This document shows, in pieces, positions 10,321 through 22,400 of a stretch of DNA of 64,000 nucleotides. The first letter of the stretch is position 1. Each line of letters starts with the position of its first letter. The notes under the pieces are model-generated. The model was not told the origin of the DNA and did not search any database. It saw nothing but the letters and a program-made list of their open reading frames with translations. The DNA lies in the NCBI GenBank assembly GCA_037043235.1, contig JAWRVZ010000013.1, forward strand, positions 6,432,001 through 6,496,000, written 5' to 3'. The position numbers and the translations under genes were made by a program. The stretch comes from Rhodeus uyekii. Lineage: Eukaryota; Chordata; Actinopteri; Cypriniformes; Acheilognathidae.

Positions 10321-12731
10321 TAAAAGTCTAGATTTGACATCAGAAACCTGTTTGTTACATTATGTCTTCACCTGGACATCAAAGGCATTGCAAACCTCCA
10401 GTTCCCATCTTCAACCCACTTCAAGAGCATCAGGTCTCAAAGTGCAGGAAGTTCCAACTCTTACTTCAACAGATGATGTCACCCAGTTCAAACTAATTTG
10501 ATGTAAACCCTTTTAATCCCACTAGCCCTTGAATGAAAACGAGAAGTGTGTTCTCACAGAACAGAACCCAATTACTGTCAGCTGTGTCTTTCCTTTGCAT
10601 AACAATGTGTGTTGAATAGCTTTGTGTGCAGTGTGTGAAAAAAGACGACACTTGAAATTGTCCAAATTTTCCGTTGTGTAGGTTGAAGAGAAGTGAATGT
10701 TTTTGCTGCTTTTACTACTGTTTAGCACTTAAAACGTTAAAACGTTTCGTGTTGAAATTGAATTATTTATACAATGAATATAATTGAGCAATTATTTTGC
10801 TGAAAATATACATTTTAAACCAGCCTAGTTTGCTGGTCTTCCAGCCAGCTTATAGAACAAACCCTTTTAAAACAATGTGGCTATAGGTTGGAAAACGAGT
10901 AGATTCATCAACCTTTGACTAATATATTAGCATAGAAATCCGGCGGCAGCAAACTAATGAGATGATAAATATATGGTCTCCAATGTAATCAAAAGTTGTT
11001 TTCACCTCTCAGTCTAGTTTTGACAGTGTTAAATTGTAATTGTCTCCCACAGAGACCATAAAATAACAGAAGAATGTGAGAATGTAATGCCAACATCCAC
11101 TAAAGCTACACTGAGGGTAATCATGTGAATCCCCCTTAGGCAATGTTTAGTTTCCTGGGGATCACTTTAATATTTAAATCAGTTGTGTAGGACACCAGCT
11201 TCAGCAAAATGTAAATATTCAACAGTTACTGAAAACCAAAGTCAATGTTTAGTTTTCCAAATGAGGCCTGATCGATTAATTGCAGGGATGAAAGATGCTC
11301 TTTAGAGCGAACAGAGGATTTTCTATGTGTATGAAATGACTCTCTCCTCAAGTGATTATCGTCAGAAGCTTCTAATTGCCCCAATATTAGGCCAGTGTAT
11401 ACACATCTTTTCATTCAATATGTCTTCAGAAGGTCTTTATTTACTTTCTTGAATGAGCAGAATGTTTGGTTTTCTAGCTAAATGCAGACGGGTGTCCTTT
11501 TGAACTTCTCTGTGAGGTCAAAACTTTGACTTACTGGTGAACTTTCTCAGAGTGTTGAGTTTATCACTTAGCATGCCTATAAATTAAGGGACACTTGCAG
11601 GGGGGTTAACTCAAAACTAAAACTAACTTTTGCATTGTGCATGTAGCGAAAACCTGTCCTGAACACATTCTCACATTTTGCTCATTACAACTTCAGTGAT
11701 GAAAACTTTAAGGACTAAATAATTGTTAGACAGTGCACTCTACTGGTCACTTAGTGTTAGTGCATGTGTGTCAAAGAGTGTTTCAATAAGAATTTTATAC
11801 TGAACCATCATATTCACAAATCTAGAACAATATAACAACTGTGTGAGATATTATTGACTGTATCAAATCCAAGGACATTTATATTAGATATTTACATTAA
11901 CATGTAAATTGACTATATCTCCTAAGAACTTTTTTTAAATGAATGGATTGATGTTACAACAGAGAAAAATGCACACAAAGAAAAATGGTACTTCATATGT
12001 TCTATATTACTAGATCTAGAAAATCAGAGGCAAACACATGGGGAATATGTTCAAAATCTTTAATCAAATACAATGACTGCACCGATCTCAAAAAAGAAAG
12101 GATAAGACAATATTTAAATAAATACATCCTCCATGTCGTTGTGCTAAAAAAAAAGTTAAAAAGAAGTAGACATCTGACGAGAACATTGTAACATAAAGAT
12201 TTGGCATTCTGAAGGGATGGATATTTCAAGTATAAAATCTCTTTACGAACCAATGTTATGTTTATAATAGTTTAGTCAGCTGTTAGAAAACCTAAAAATG
12301 CTAGAGCATTTGACTCGAACGTTTCTCAATAGCGTTTACATGTACTCATCCTGACATTCGTAAGGCACTATAGGTTGAAAATGATCAGGAAATTCAACAG
12401 TATTAGTCAACTAAATGGTACAGCTATCTACAAAGAGAAAGTTATGCGTGTCTATAGACACCTAGTGGCGATGTAGGACTACCCTGAATTGCACGACCAA
12501 AGCTCTCACTAAATGGCTGACCGTGACAGGTGGAGAAAAAGACGACACTTTCTTGTTGATAAATGGTTATAAGGTTCAAGTTTTTACCCCGTCTGTGACG
12601 TATTGCTATTTGCTACAGCAAAATGCCTCCTGTGTCCAATAGCAGCCTAACTAACAACAAAATGTCCATCATAGAGTAAATGCCAATGCATCTCAATAAT
12701 AGCATATTAAAGTGCGCCAGAGTTTTTCTTC
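10321..12731. other. gdf10-prdm8b intergenic DNA
   Basis: No gene found. The segment 10900-11110 is non-repetitive, contains TAATGAGAT and TAATTG homeodomain-type cores and stands out from the AT-rich background, so it is a candidate conserved regulatory element (inference only). The 3'UTR of the minus-strand prdm8b gene must also lie here, below 12732. Confidence 0.4.
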
Positions 12732-15233
12732 TTAATTATGTGATGTCATGTGACGTGAGAGGTGGTGACGCTCTCGAAAGTACTCGTGACAGATGGGGCA
12801 GGTGAGTTTCTCCTCTCTCCTCCGCCTCACCTGAGCTTCTGCGGCGAACTCTTTCTTGTGATGGGACCTCATGTGAAACACCAAGTCGGAGGTCATTCGG
12901 AATGAGAGGTTGCATTTGGCGCACCAGTTCTGCACTGAAACACCCAGTGGAGTGAAAGTGGGGGGAAGAAGCGTCAAGGAAGATGTAGACTGCAGCTGGC
13001 CACCTATAGCTCTGGCCCAATGCTCGGGCGCGTAGTAGAAGGATCCTCCCGGAGCCAGAGGAGCGGACATTACTCCACCTGCATTAGCGCCTGGCAAGTC
13101 TGCGTGAAACAGGTGCGAAGCCAGAACATTTCTGTATCCTAGAGAAGGTTTTGATTTGAATGAGTCTGGGATAACATCCGAATCTGCTGGTGAAGAACTC
13201 TGAAATTCGGTTATGGTGCGTTTGCTGGGTTCGCAGAACGCGCTCTTCTGTTCCGAGTGCGCGCTTTTGGGTACAACGAACGAGAACGCGCTGCAGTCCG
13301 ATTGTAGGCCTACGTCAGACGCCATTACATCCCGTGATGACTGTTCGGGGTTTGACTTCTCTGACGGTTTTCTCACCTCGGTAAATGCGCTGGGTTTACT
13401 TCTTTTTGACTCACTTGTCGGAAAGTTGTCTGTTGCTGATGACGAATCCTGAAAAGGCGGATAGCCTCGGTTGTCGTTGGCGTGATTGGTGATGTTGGTT
13501 TTCTCCAATAAAACTGTTTTTTTGCTGCTGGGGCTTAAGGGAGCCTCTTGTTTTCTTTTTCGAGGTATGTCCGTGTCTTCAGAAGAACCGTTCTTTTTGT
13601 GCTCCAGATCTCTCGCAATGTTGTGGAAATCTATGACTTTGCGTTGTTGCTTGACTTCTTGTTTCTGTTCGTTGTTTGGCCGGATAATATCTACTTTTTC
13701 CTGTGCGCATAAAAAACGACAGTGGGCAAGGAAAGGGTTTTCGTTCTTGAAGATCTGGCCGCATCTTGTACATGTGTAGTCTGTATATGAAGAGAAACAA
13801 ATGCTGTCAGACCATGATGATAACAATAACGGTCCACTTTACGTAAACACAGCTGATCATTTCGTAGAAATGTGGTATTTGTATCTATATTGTTTTCATA
13901 CTTACTGAAAACCTTAATCAGTATCTATTTATCTATCTATCTATCTATCTATCTATATATCTATCTTTTGAAGTTTCCATTTGATCTGAACAACATGTCT
14001 AATGATAATAGATAGAATTGACCATGTCAATTATTCATAAAGACAAGATTTGTCACATGAAAACAAAACCGTTTCCTGTATTATGGTTATACCATTGCTT
14101 TGGTTGACATGTTTTTTTGTTTTTTGTTTTTTACCCACAAATAGCCTATTAATAATCTTTTACAAAACACTGCTAATTTTTAAAGAAGTAATGCAATATA
14201 ATGCCAAACTATTTATGTGAATATTTTCTTTTCAAGAATATCTGCCTTTTGAAGACTTGCTTGCTTTTTGCATATATTTTTACTTCAAGCCTTACAAAAA
14301 AATACAAGTTGTAAGAAGAGGTGTATAAATTATTTTGTATAAAATATGCATTTGTATACATATATCAGTCAAAAATACACCATTGACATATCTATGAACA
14401 TTCCATGATATTTTGAAAGTACATTAACTAGTTTAACATGATCTGAGCATTAATTAATGCATTTATGCAATAATAATAATGGAAAAAATAGCTTTTTTCT
14501 TTTTCTTTTTTCCTAATAGCTGCAACTCACCGTCTGTCAGGGCTTTTGTCTTAATTTCTCTGAAACCCAAAAGATGAGACAACTCCTCATCATACCAAAC
14601 AAGCAGTTCTTCCCCTTGTTTCACATCTCGAATAGTCCGAAAGTGCAGCTGTCCTCCTTTCAAGTAGGCCTCAGTATTCTGGTCTTCTGTGCTCACTGCA
14701 GCCTGTACTAACCGTAGCCAAGGAACCATAAATGGAGAGCCTTTCATCGCCTCTGGATCTACCTGTTGATAGAGGGACATGTTTGCCATTAGAGGAAATC
14801 TACAGTTGAAAAAAAAGAGGTAAATACAAGAAAAGTCATCATTTGACCTTTTGCACTGCATAGTGTAATACAAAGTAAATATCTGGATCATACGTTTCAT
14901 TTACCAACAGAGAACAAAACATCAATTATTGTAAATGCCACTTAAAATAAAACTCTTGATAGTACAAATGTAAGTGTGAGTGTATGCATGTTTAAATATA
15001 TTACTCACCCGAAACACATATGATTTATTCCGTTTGTCAAAGGATTTCAGTGCAATGAATGCTATAGTGTCATAAAAGTTATTATGAAGAACACATGGTC
15101 CGAATGATGTTCCAGCTGGTATGTCCTGTGTAACTTGTACACTAGTGAAGAAATCCGCGATGTGGGGATGGAGAAATTTGCTGTCATTAGTCCATAAGGC
15201 GCGAGGCATAATACTCTGCTCCATGTTTTATTC
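12732..15233 (-). CDS. prdm8b: PR-domain zinc-finger protein of the PRDM8/ZNF488 family
   Basis: Exons on the minus strand: 15233-15009 (ATG at 15224), 14762-14531, 13780-12732; 498 codons plus stop, phases consistent. Order of domains: a PR domain (about residues 12-140; GPCVLHNNFYDTIAFIALKS, then PWLRLVQAA and GEELLVWYDEEL), a C2HC-type finger (YTCTRCGQIF...HCRFLC, about 150-172), a DFHNIARDLE motif, and two C-terminal C2H2 fingers (CAKCNLSF...HMRSHH and CPICHEYF...HMTSH). Family members are nuclear repressors in neural development. VLLEKTN and LGVSVQNWCAKCNLSF resemble human ZNF488, which as I recall lacks the PR domain, and neighbours gdf10 and ANTXR fit the ZNF488 locus. Human PRDM8 is longer (about 689 aa). 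Choice of symbol between prdm8 paralogues is by context. Confidence 0.92.
13928..13966. repeat. ATCT microsatellite
   Basis: About nine imperfect ATCT units, in the intron between the second and third coding exons of prdm8b. Confidence 0.9.
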
Positions 15234-15566
15234 CTGTAAATAATGAGAAGTTAAAAAGAGGAAGACAAGTAAATAATGCATTCCTGCTTAAATGTAATTA
15301 ATGGAGCAATCTTACAGCCTAAGGCTTTTTGATCTATTATTTTTTATGAAATATATTACATGTAGGTAGCGGTTCAATCAGTTCGACATTAAGACTGAAA
15401 TATTAATAAATCGATCTATGCATATCGTGCGAAATCAGAAATGTAGGCAACAGTTTTAATTTCTTTTTACTTTTGGTTGGATGTTGTTTAGACTGCATAA
15501 TAATACTCGACATGTTTCTATAAAATGTCGAATAATCAAATGATGTACAGTAAAATCACAACTTAC

Positions 15567-15800
15567 CTAAAGCAGGTTAGGGTTGAGGATGTTCAGGAGC
15601 AGGTGCACAATCCAAAGAGACGCGATTTGAAATGATCCACCGAGAGCTCGCGATCCCGACTGTCTCCCGATCCTGACAGCCTCTTGACTGTCTCTCGCGA
15701 TGCGCGGTCACGCACTTATCCACGCTGAGGACGCGGAGCCGATTCGCCTCGTTTCTCCCCAAACCCCCCCATGTGGCAGTTTGATTGGTGCTACACCAGC
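15567..15800 (-). other. prdm8b: Probable 5' non-coding exon of prdm8b and CpG-rich promoter
   Basis: A good minus-strand donor (TTTAG|GTAAGT, exon base 15567) follows a CpG-rich stretch at 15590-15770, and a 3' splice site lies 9 bases upstream of the ATG exon (CAG|GAATAAAAC, exon start 15233). Together they suggest an untranslated first exon. The upstream edge is not fixed by sequence. Confidence 0.55.
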
Positions 15801-16492
15801 TTTGAAGGCGTGTTAATTAGAAGCGAGGGTAATCAATGACAGAAGTCAGAGACCGTTAGATTGTAGAGAGCAGCCTAACACAAAACACTGTATATGATCA
15901 GTATGTAAGCATATTTAAAACGAGTCTCTGGATTACAAACCCAGAGACATAACGAGTAGCCACATCGAATAAAAAAATCCAACTGTTGGATTGTGTGATG
16001 ATTCTCCAATTATGGAAACGTTTTCTGTCTCTCTTTTTTGCCTAAACGTTGTATTTTTTCTCTTTTTTGACAGTGCTTATTTAGTTTTTTTAATTTTGTA
16101 TTATTAAATAAGGGGGGTGGGGTGGTTTAAACATGACACCATCACAGATTGATTGACGTTGCACAAAAATGCTTGAGTGGTTCGAATAACATAATATAAA
16201 ATAATATTTAAGTAAATTTAAGTAAATAAGTCTCCCTCTCCCGGAAAGAGGAAGTTTCAGCGGCTGTTTCAGGCCGCCTGCTCGCTGTCCGGTCTGTGGT
16301 CGCTCCTCCAAACATTTCTCCTTGAGGAGGAGCTTTCTATGTGTTGGAAGCGGACTCGGATGACTGCGGAATATAACACAGTCACAAGACATTCAGTAAA
16401 TTTAATGGAAAAGAGAAGTTTTCATTTTCTGCAGGAGTGATGTGAAACGCAATTGTATCCCAGTACTTTTTTTTATAGATTCAGCTGATGAA
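15801..16492. promoter_or_regulatory. Divergent intergenic region between prdm8b and the ANTXR gene
   Basis: The two genes point away from each other and this interval of about 0.7 kb must hold the start regions of both. GC content rises at 16230-16340. No TATA box was clear on either strand. Whether the genes share regulation is unknown. Confidence 0.4.
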
Positions 16493-19400
16493 ATGGCACG
16501 CTCGCTGATTCTTGTTTTGGGTATTTTAGTGATTTTGACGCCTTGTGTTCATACTGGAAACGCTCAGCCTTATTATGAGGAAGAGAAGAGGTCCTGTCAA
16601 GGTGCTTTCGACTTGTATTTTGTCCTCGACAAGTAAGTGGCCTTCATGTTTATGACATCTTATTCTCTTCTCGCCGCTGACGCGCTCAGACGCGCGTGCA
16701 CCTCAACGACAGACCTTCGTTTAGAGAGCCGAATAACAGCTGACCTGATCCAAATGCTTAGATATGAAAAAAACGAGTTGCTGATATTTTTTAAGTAATA
16801 GTAATTTCTAGGTATACGCAGCTTCTAGCAGGAAACGTTCGGCGAGATATTTAAGGAAAGGGCTATTCCCAAAGGAGACCATGACAGGATGCATGGAGAA
16901 GATAATACTGTCTCATTGAACTGACATGAGGTTCGAACATAATTCCAAAGCATAAAAAGAATGAACCATTCACATTGTCTCTACAGAATTAGCATGCAGT
17001 GTTGCTTATGATTTTCCTGATTTTGGATTTCTAAAAAACGAAATAAAACCTTTTGTCATATGGCTTTAGACGCAGCAGGACTCTTTGCCTCGGGCTAGGC
17101 TTTAACAAGCATGATTTTTCTCTCACCTGGTGCAGTTCACATGCATTTGTGCACATTATTTCAGGGGAGTCTCAAACATAAAAGGCAAAGAAATAATATA
17201 ATATAAGAGCATGCACTAATATACAAATATAACACAAATACCTAGTTATAAAAAATAGCATGTCATCTCAAGATGAAATAAAATGCATATTTTATGCATA
17301 ATGTATGTAAGTTGCAACTTGCATACAACTTACAATACATAGAACTTGTTTAAATGTTATGTTTTTATAACGCAAATAGTTCTTAATATGTAAGTGTGTA
17401 ATGAGCTCTTAGTGAGTGTAAGTGAGGAGTAAGTGTCAACCTAGCATCTTGGAGTGAATACCCAAACAAGCTTTAACATGCTGAAGAATGCAGAATGATG
17501 GCTATGAAACTTTTTTTTTTCTGGCCATTAGATTTTAGTCAAATCTACAATGTCTACAGTTTAGACAATAATTTTATTAATCTCGTGAAATCTGTGTGAA
17601 ATCTTAAGGAATTCCAGTTTGAGTTCAGGTATAACAGAACAAAATTTAGATCAATATGAAAATATAATTAGTTCTTCCAATTATAATCTTTGTTGCGTTG
17701 TTTGGAGTGCAAATGCATATTAGTTACACTCTTCTGTTTGTAAAGTTTTCTGAATTTCTTTAGAGACCTAAGGGATCGCATGCATCATCAAGCTTTTGCC
17801 ACACCTCTACACTTTAAATCTGCTGAATGGTTTTTGTGCTGAATTTTCAAGGTCTTAAATGCCACTCAGTGACCCTACACTAATTGTAAATATCAGGCCA
17901 GAGAGTTTTTGGAAGGAAAAGCAGCTGCAGTTCTCTTCAGAGAGACAATACCTTTTATTATAAGTAGAATGAGAATTTGTTTTTTGTCACTATATACAAC
18001 TTCCCTTTTAATTTAGGGCTCTTTAAAGAAAGACAGACTTTGCGAACAGAGCTGATGTTTCTAATATAACAATATTCTGAGTACGTGGTTTGCTGAAGAT
18101 TGAGTTTAGTTCAGAGGAAAAGAGATAAAACCAAGATTAAATTGCATGAAAGGAAACCAGGACAGTCTTGTTATTCCAGACTGCTGCATACCACCACTGT
18201 GTATTCAATTTAAGGATTTATTTCTGTGGCACGAAACAGTTGGATACTTGAGCTACACTGTCAGAATGTCTTTGCATTAGATATCAAAATATCAAATATA
18301 TGTATCATCTGCCGTTAGAGGAAATTACCCAAGCTAAATTATTTTCTTTTTGCCATCTTTACTATTTAACTAGCCTGTCTTAAGGTGGTTTTAGTAGATG
18401 CAATTGCAGTATATAGAGTCAATTCAGTTCACATAGGTCTGCTGGCAGATTAACCAGCAGGTGTAAAAAAAAGTGTCCCAAAGCTTTTTGTCATTAATTT
18501 GAACAGCATATCTATTGTTTTATTATTTAAAAGTGGACAAACTACTTTTAGAAATGTTCTTCGTGTTCTGTATATATATATTTTTTTTTTTTAAATTTTA
18601 TAATTTAATGCATTACGATTCATATATTTATAAGTGTGGTCCAAGTGTTAATTTTGGAGCCACATTATATGAAATTGCAGGTATGTTTAAAACTGACGTC
18701 AGTTTAGCATCGATTGCTGCTGTTACTGTTGCAAGATCCACATGTCCAGTTTTATGTTTCCTGATCCCATGTTGGAGCTGTGAGCCTTTTTGGATGCTGA
18801 TGTAGATGCCAGCTCTGTTATAGATCCCCAACCTGTTACACTCACTCATTGCCATCTGTTCCCATTCAAATGGTTGGCTCCAGGAGGAAGGGGTGTTGCA
18901 CTAGCAGGAGGCAGATTCATCTGGCACAAAGGCAATTAGTCCTTTTTGGGAGCGCTTTGGGGCCTGTAATTAATTAGTAGCATGTGCGCATTTTATAGAG
19001 TACTCAAGGACCTGCTACTCACAGATAGTATAAGAAAAGGTGGTAATTGTTATGTAATTGTGTTTAAGGCAGCCATTATGATGCATAGAAAACTCTTTGA
19101 AGCATGTCGTATTTCAACACACATGTTTGATTTTATTATAGATCAGGAAGTGTCAAAAATCACTGGATTGAAATTTTCTCCTTTGTGGAGCATCTTGCGG
19201 AGAAATTTATAAGGTAAATTACTTTAATTTTGATGCATTATTGCCCTGTAATACCTTTTAAGGAATAATATGTGAATTTGTTTTACAGCCCAATGTTACG
19301 AATGTCCTTCATTGTCTTCTCAACTCGTGGAACCACAATTATGAGACTCACAGAGAACAGGTATGACCAAACACGCATCCGAGCCTTGTATGGACACTTG

Positions 19401-22400
19401 TCCAAAACAGCATTAATGTTGCAAGCAAATACGCTTTTTTTTTTGTCTGCATTGTAATGACTTCCTCCAATTTGTAATTCAGAGATGATATTACCAGAGG
19501 CTTAAATATGTTGAGGAGAGAATTACCCGGAGGTGATACAAATATGAATCTTGGACTGGAAGAGGTATCTTTTTCTTTTTGAAACTGAATCAATTTAAAT
19601 CAATCACTGAATCCTCCAGCTATGGTTACAATTCCTGCATTAATGCTGTAAACATCAAATTGCAGGCAAATAAGCAAATATACCATGGAAATTATGGTAA
19701 GAGTCACTCTGAATTACCATGCAGTCCATTCATACTTTTATTCTGGGAAAATCAAGCCTCATTGAGATGATGTTTATTTCACAGGGACAGCAAGTGTGAT
19801 CATAGCACTGACGGACGGGGAGTTAAACGACCATCAGTTTGTCACAGCACAGCAAGAGGCAAGTACACAAGCCAGTGATGTCACAACGGATGTGGCGTGT
19901 TCTCTGGCAGATGCGTAATTGACAGTGGCATTTGCTCTGTAAGAGCTGACTGTGTTTTGCCTGTCTATGTGCAGGCACAGAGAGCTCGGTCTTTGGGAGC
20001 CATTGTATACTGTGTGGGTGTAAAAGACTTTAATCAGACACAGGTAACACAACACCATTGTCCAATGAGTTGCTTTTGTGCCTCAGATTTTAACCGTAAT
20101 TACTTTTCCGTACTGGAGTAGTCTCAGTTAACCTGTATTGATTATATTGTTTTGCTCGTTTAGCTTGCCACAATTGCAGACAGCATAGAGCATGTGTTCC
20201 CTGTTATTGGAGGATTCCAGGCCCTTGAAGGAATGATAGATTCTGTAAGTCTATTTCTCTGTCTCTGTCCTTAAGGGAGTGAATCACCTAAATTATCTCC
20301 CTGCGTGTGTACGGAATGCAGGAGTCACTTTCAAACTTGCAAAAGTTGGCATCTCGCGGCTGTAAACAGCAAATATGGATGCCATGCCAACCGTTTAACT
20401 CAGTTGGAGTCAAATATTTTTGTTTAAAGAAATATAAGGGACCAGGATGGAAGCCAACTTAGAGTAGAAAATAAAAAAAGTAACAAAAGTTTAAAATATA
20501 AAATACATGATCCGTCTATGAACCATATCCCTAACATAACAGTTAATTGACATGTAGTTACAAAGTTACTTATAGTCAGTAGAATGTCTGTTGGGGGACC
20601 ATCAAAATAAATTGTAGTTATTAAGCCTACTAATACTTCTAATAATAAATGGTTGATGACATGTAGTTGAAAGTTATAGTTATAGTTAGTACAATGTATA
20701 AAGTGGGATATTGAATTAGTTTTGCTAATCATCTCTAATCATGTTGCTCACATCTCAAGATTTTGATTACTTTGTGGGATATATAGTCACATTGCAAGAT
20801 TGAATATTGCATTTGGGGGATATCCAAAATTGAGCTGAGTGACGTTACAGCATTACCAGTTAGTAGTACATTTTGCATCTGGGAGTTAATTTGGTTGCAG
20901 AATGCAATTGCTCATATAAATAACTAAGGTCTGTGTGCGTTGAGTACTAAGCACTCGAGTACTTTTTTTCTCCTTCCAGATCATCAAGAAATCCTGCATT
21001 GAAATTTTAGCAGCTGAGCCATCCAGTGTATGCGCTGGTGGTAAGTCATGTTAATTTTTTAATGAATGTAATTTACACCTTGATTTTTGCATTAAATGAG
21101 GCTGTTTATAAAAGAATATGAGAGGACAGTGCGCAAACATTAATACACAAAAAGCTAATCTGAGCTAATTTTGTGAAAGCCCTAAGCGGTGTAATGGTGG
21201 CTCACAAGTTGCAGTCTCTTGCACTCAGCAGAAAATGAAAATTGATCATGTCTGGGCAGAGCTAATCCGCCCGTTCGCATCACCAAGGAGACGGCGCTGT
21301 AAGTGCACTCTCGCGCAGTAAGTGCATGCTAATAAGGTCATGTCAAGCTACATCCATCCTTTCCGGCCTATACACCAGTGCTCAATGTGGCAGGCCTGTC
21401 TGCTGAGCAGCAGCCAATTAAACAAATGGGCATTTCACTGGTAAAGGCGGAGTTGAACTGCACCACAGTTATTCGGCAGCACTTCGGCTAGACAACAGAT
21501 CCGATGTGGCAAACTAGGCCAGCAAGAACCAGCCAGGCAAAAAACACAGCTCTCTAATTTCACTTGAGCATTCCTAACAATAAGTTCTCTGTCATGTTGG
21601 GGGACATCAAACCTTGAAGCACACGGAGGAAGAGAGAGAGAGGGCATGCAGTGACCACTGGCTAATGATGGTGGTTAAAACAACAATACCCCTGCAGTTG
21701 AACCACACACGCACACTTTTGCGTTGGTAACACTTTACAATAAGGTTTCATTTGTTAACATTAACTACATTTGTCAAGATAAGCTAACAATGAAATATAT
21801 GTGCACAACAACTGTTAATTTCTCCATCTACTAATACATTTTTAAAATATATTTATATATATATAAATATATATATATTAACATTAGGTAGTCCACTGTG
21901 AATTAATAGTGAATAAGCCATGAACAATTTTATTTTATTATATAGCACTATATATATATAGCATTTATTAACCTTCATAATGTTAGTTAAAAATACAATT
22001 GTTCATTGCTTATATATATCTATTGTTATTACTTTAGTTAATGACCCCAAAGCACTTACATAAGCATGATTAATGAGCACAATCCTTAATGGAAACATTG
22101 CATGACAATGTATCTGATAATTAATTAAACATATTGTTGTGCTTATGCTTGAAGTAATGCACTCTGAAAATGGCTATTAGCCATAAGTGTGTTCAATTCC
22201 TCTAAATATTATAGTTTATCCAAAATTCACTGGATGCATGGGACTTGTTCTTTGGGGTAATTTGATTGTGGTTAGTGGTATGTTTTGGTTTAGTGTGCTA
22301 TGGAGGCAGTTCCAGTGTCTGACAGTCTCGGCGATCAAACTGATGAGAAGTGACCAGCCCGTGCAGCCTGCAAACAGGCCATCACTCGCTGCTTTGAGAG

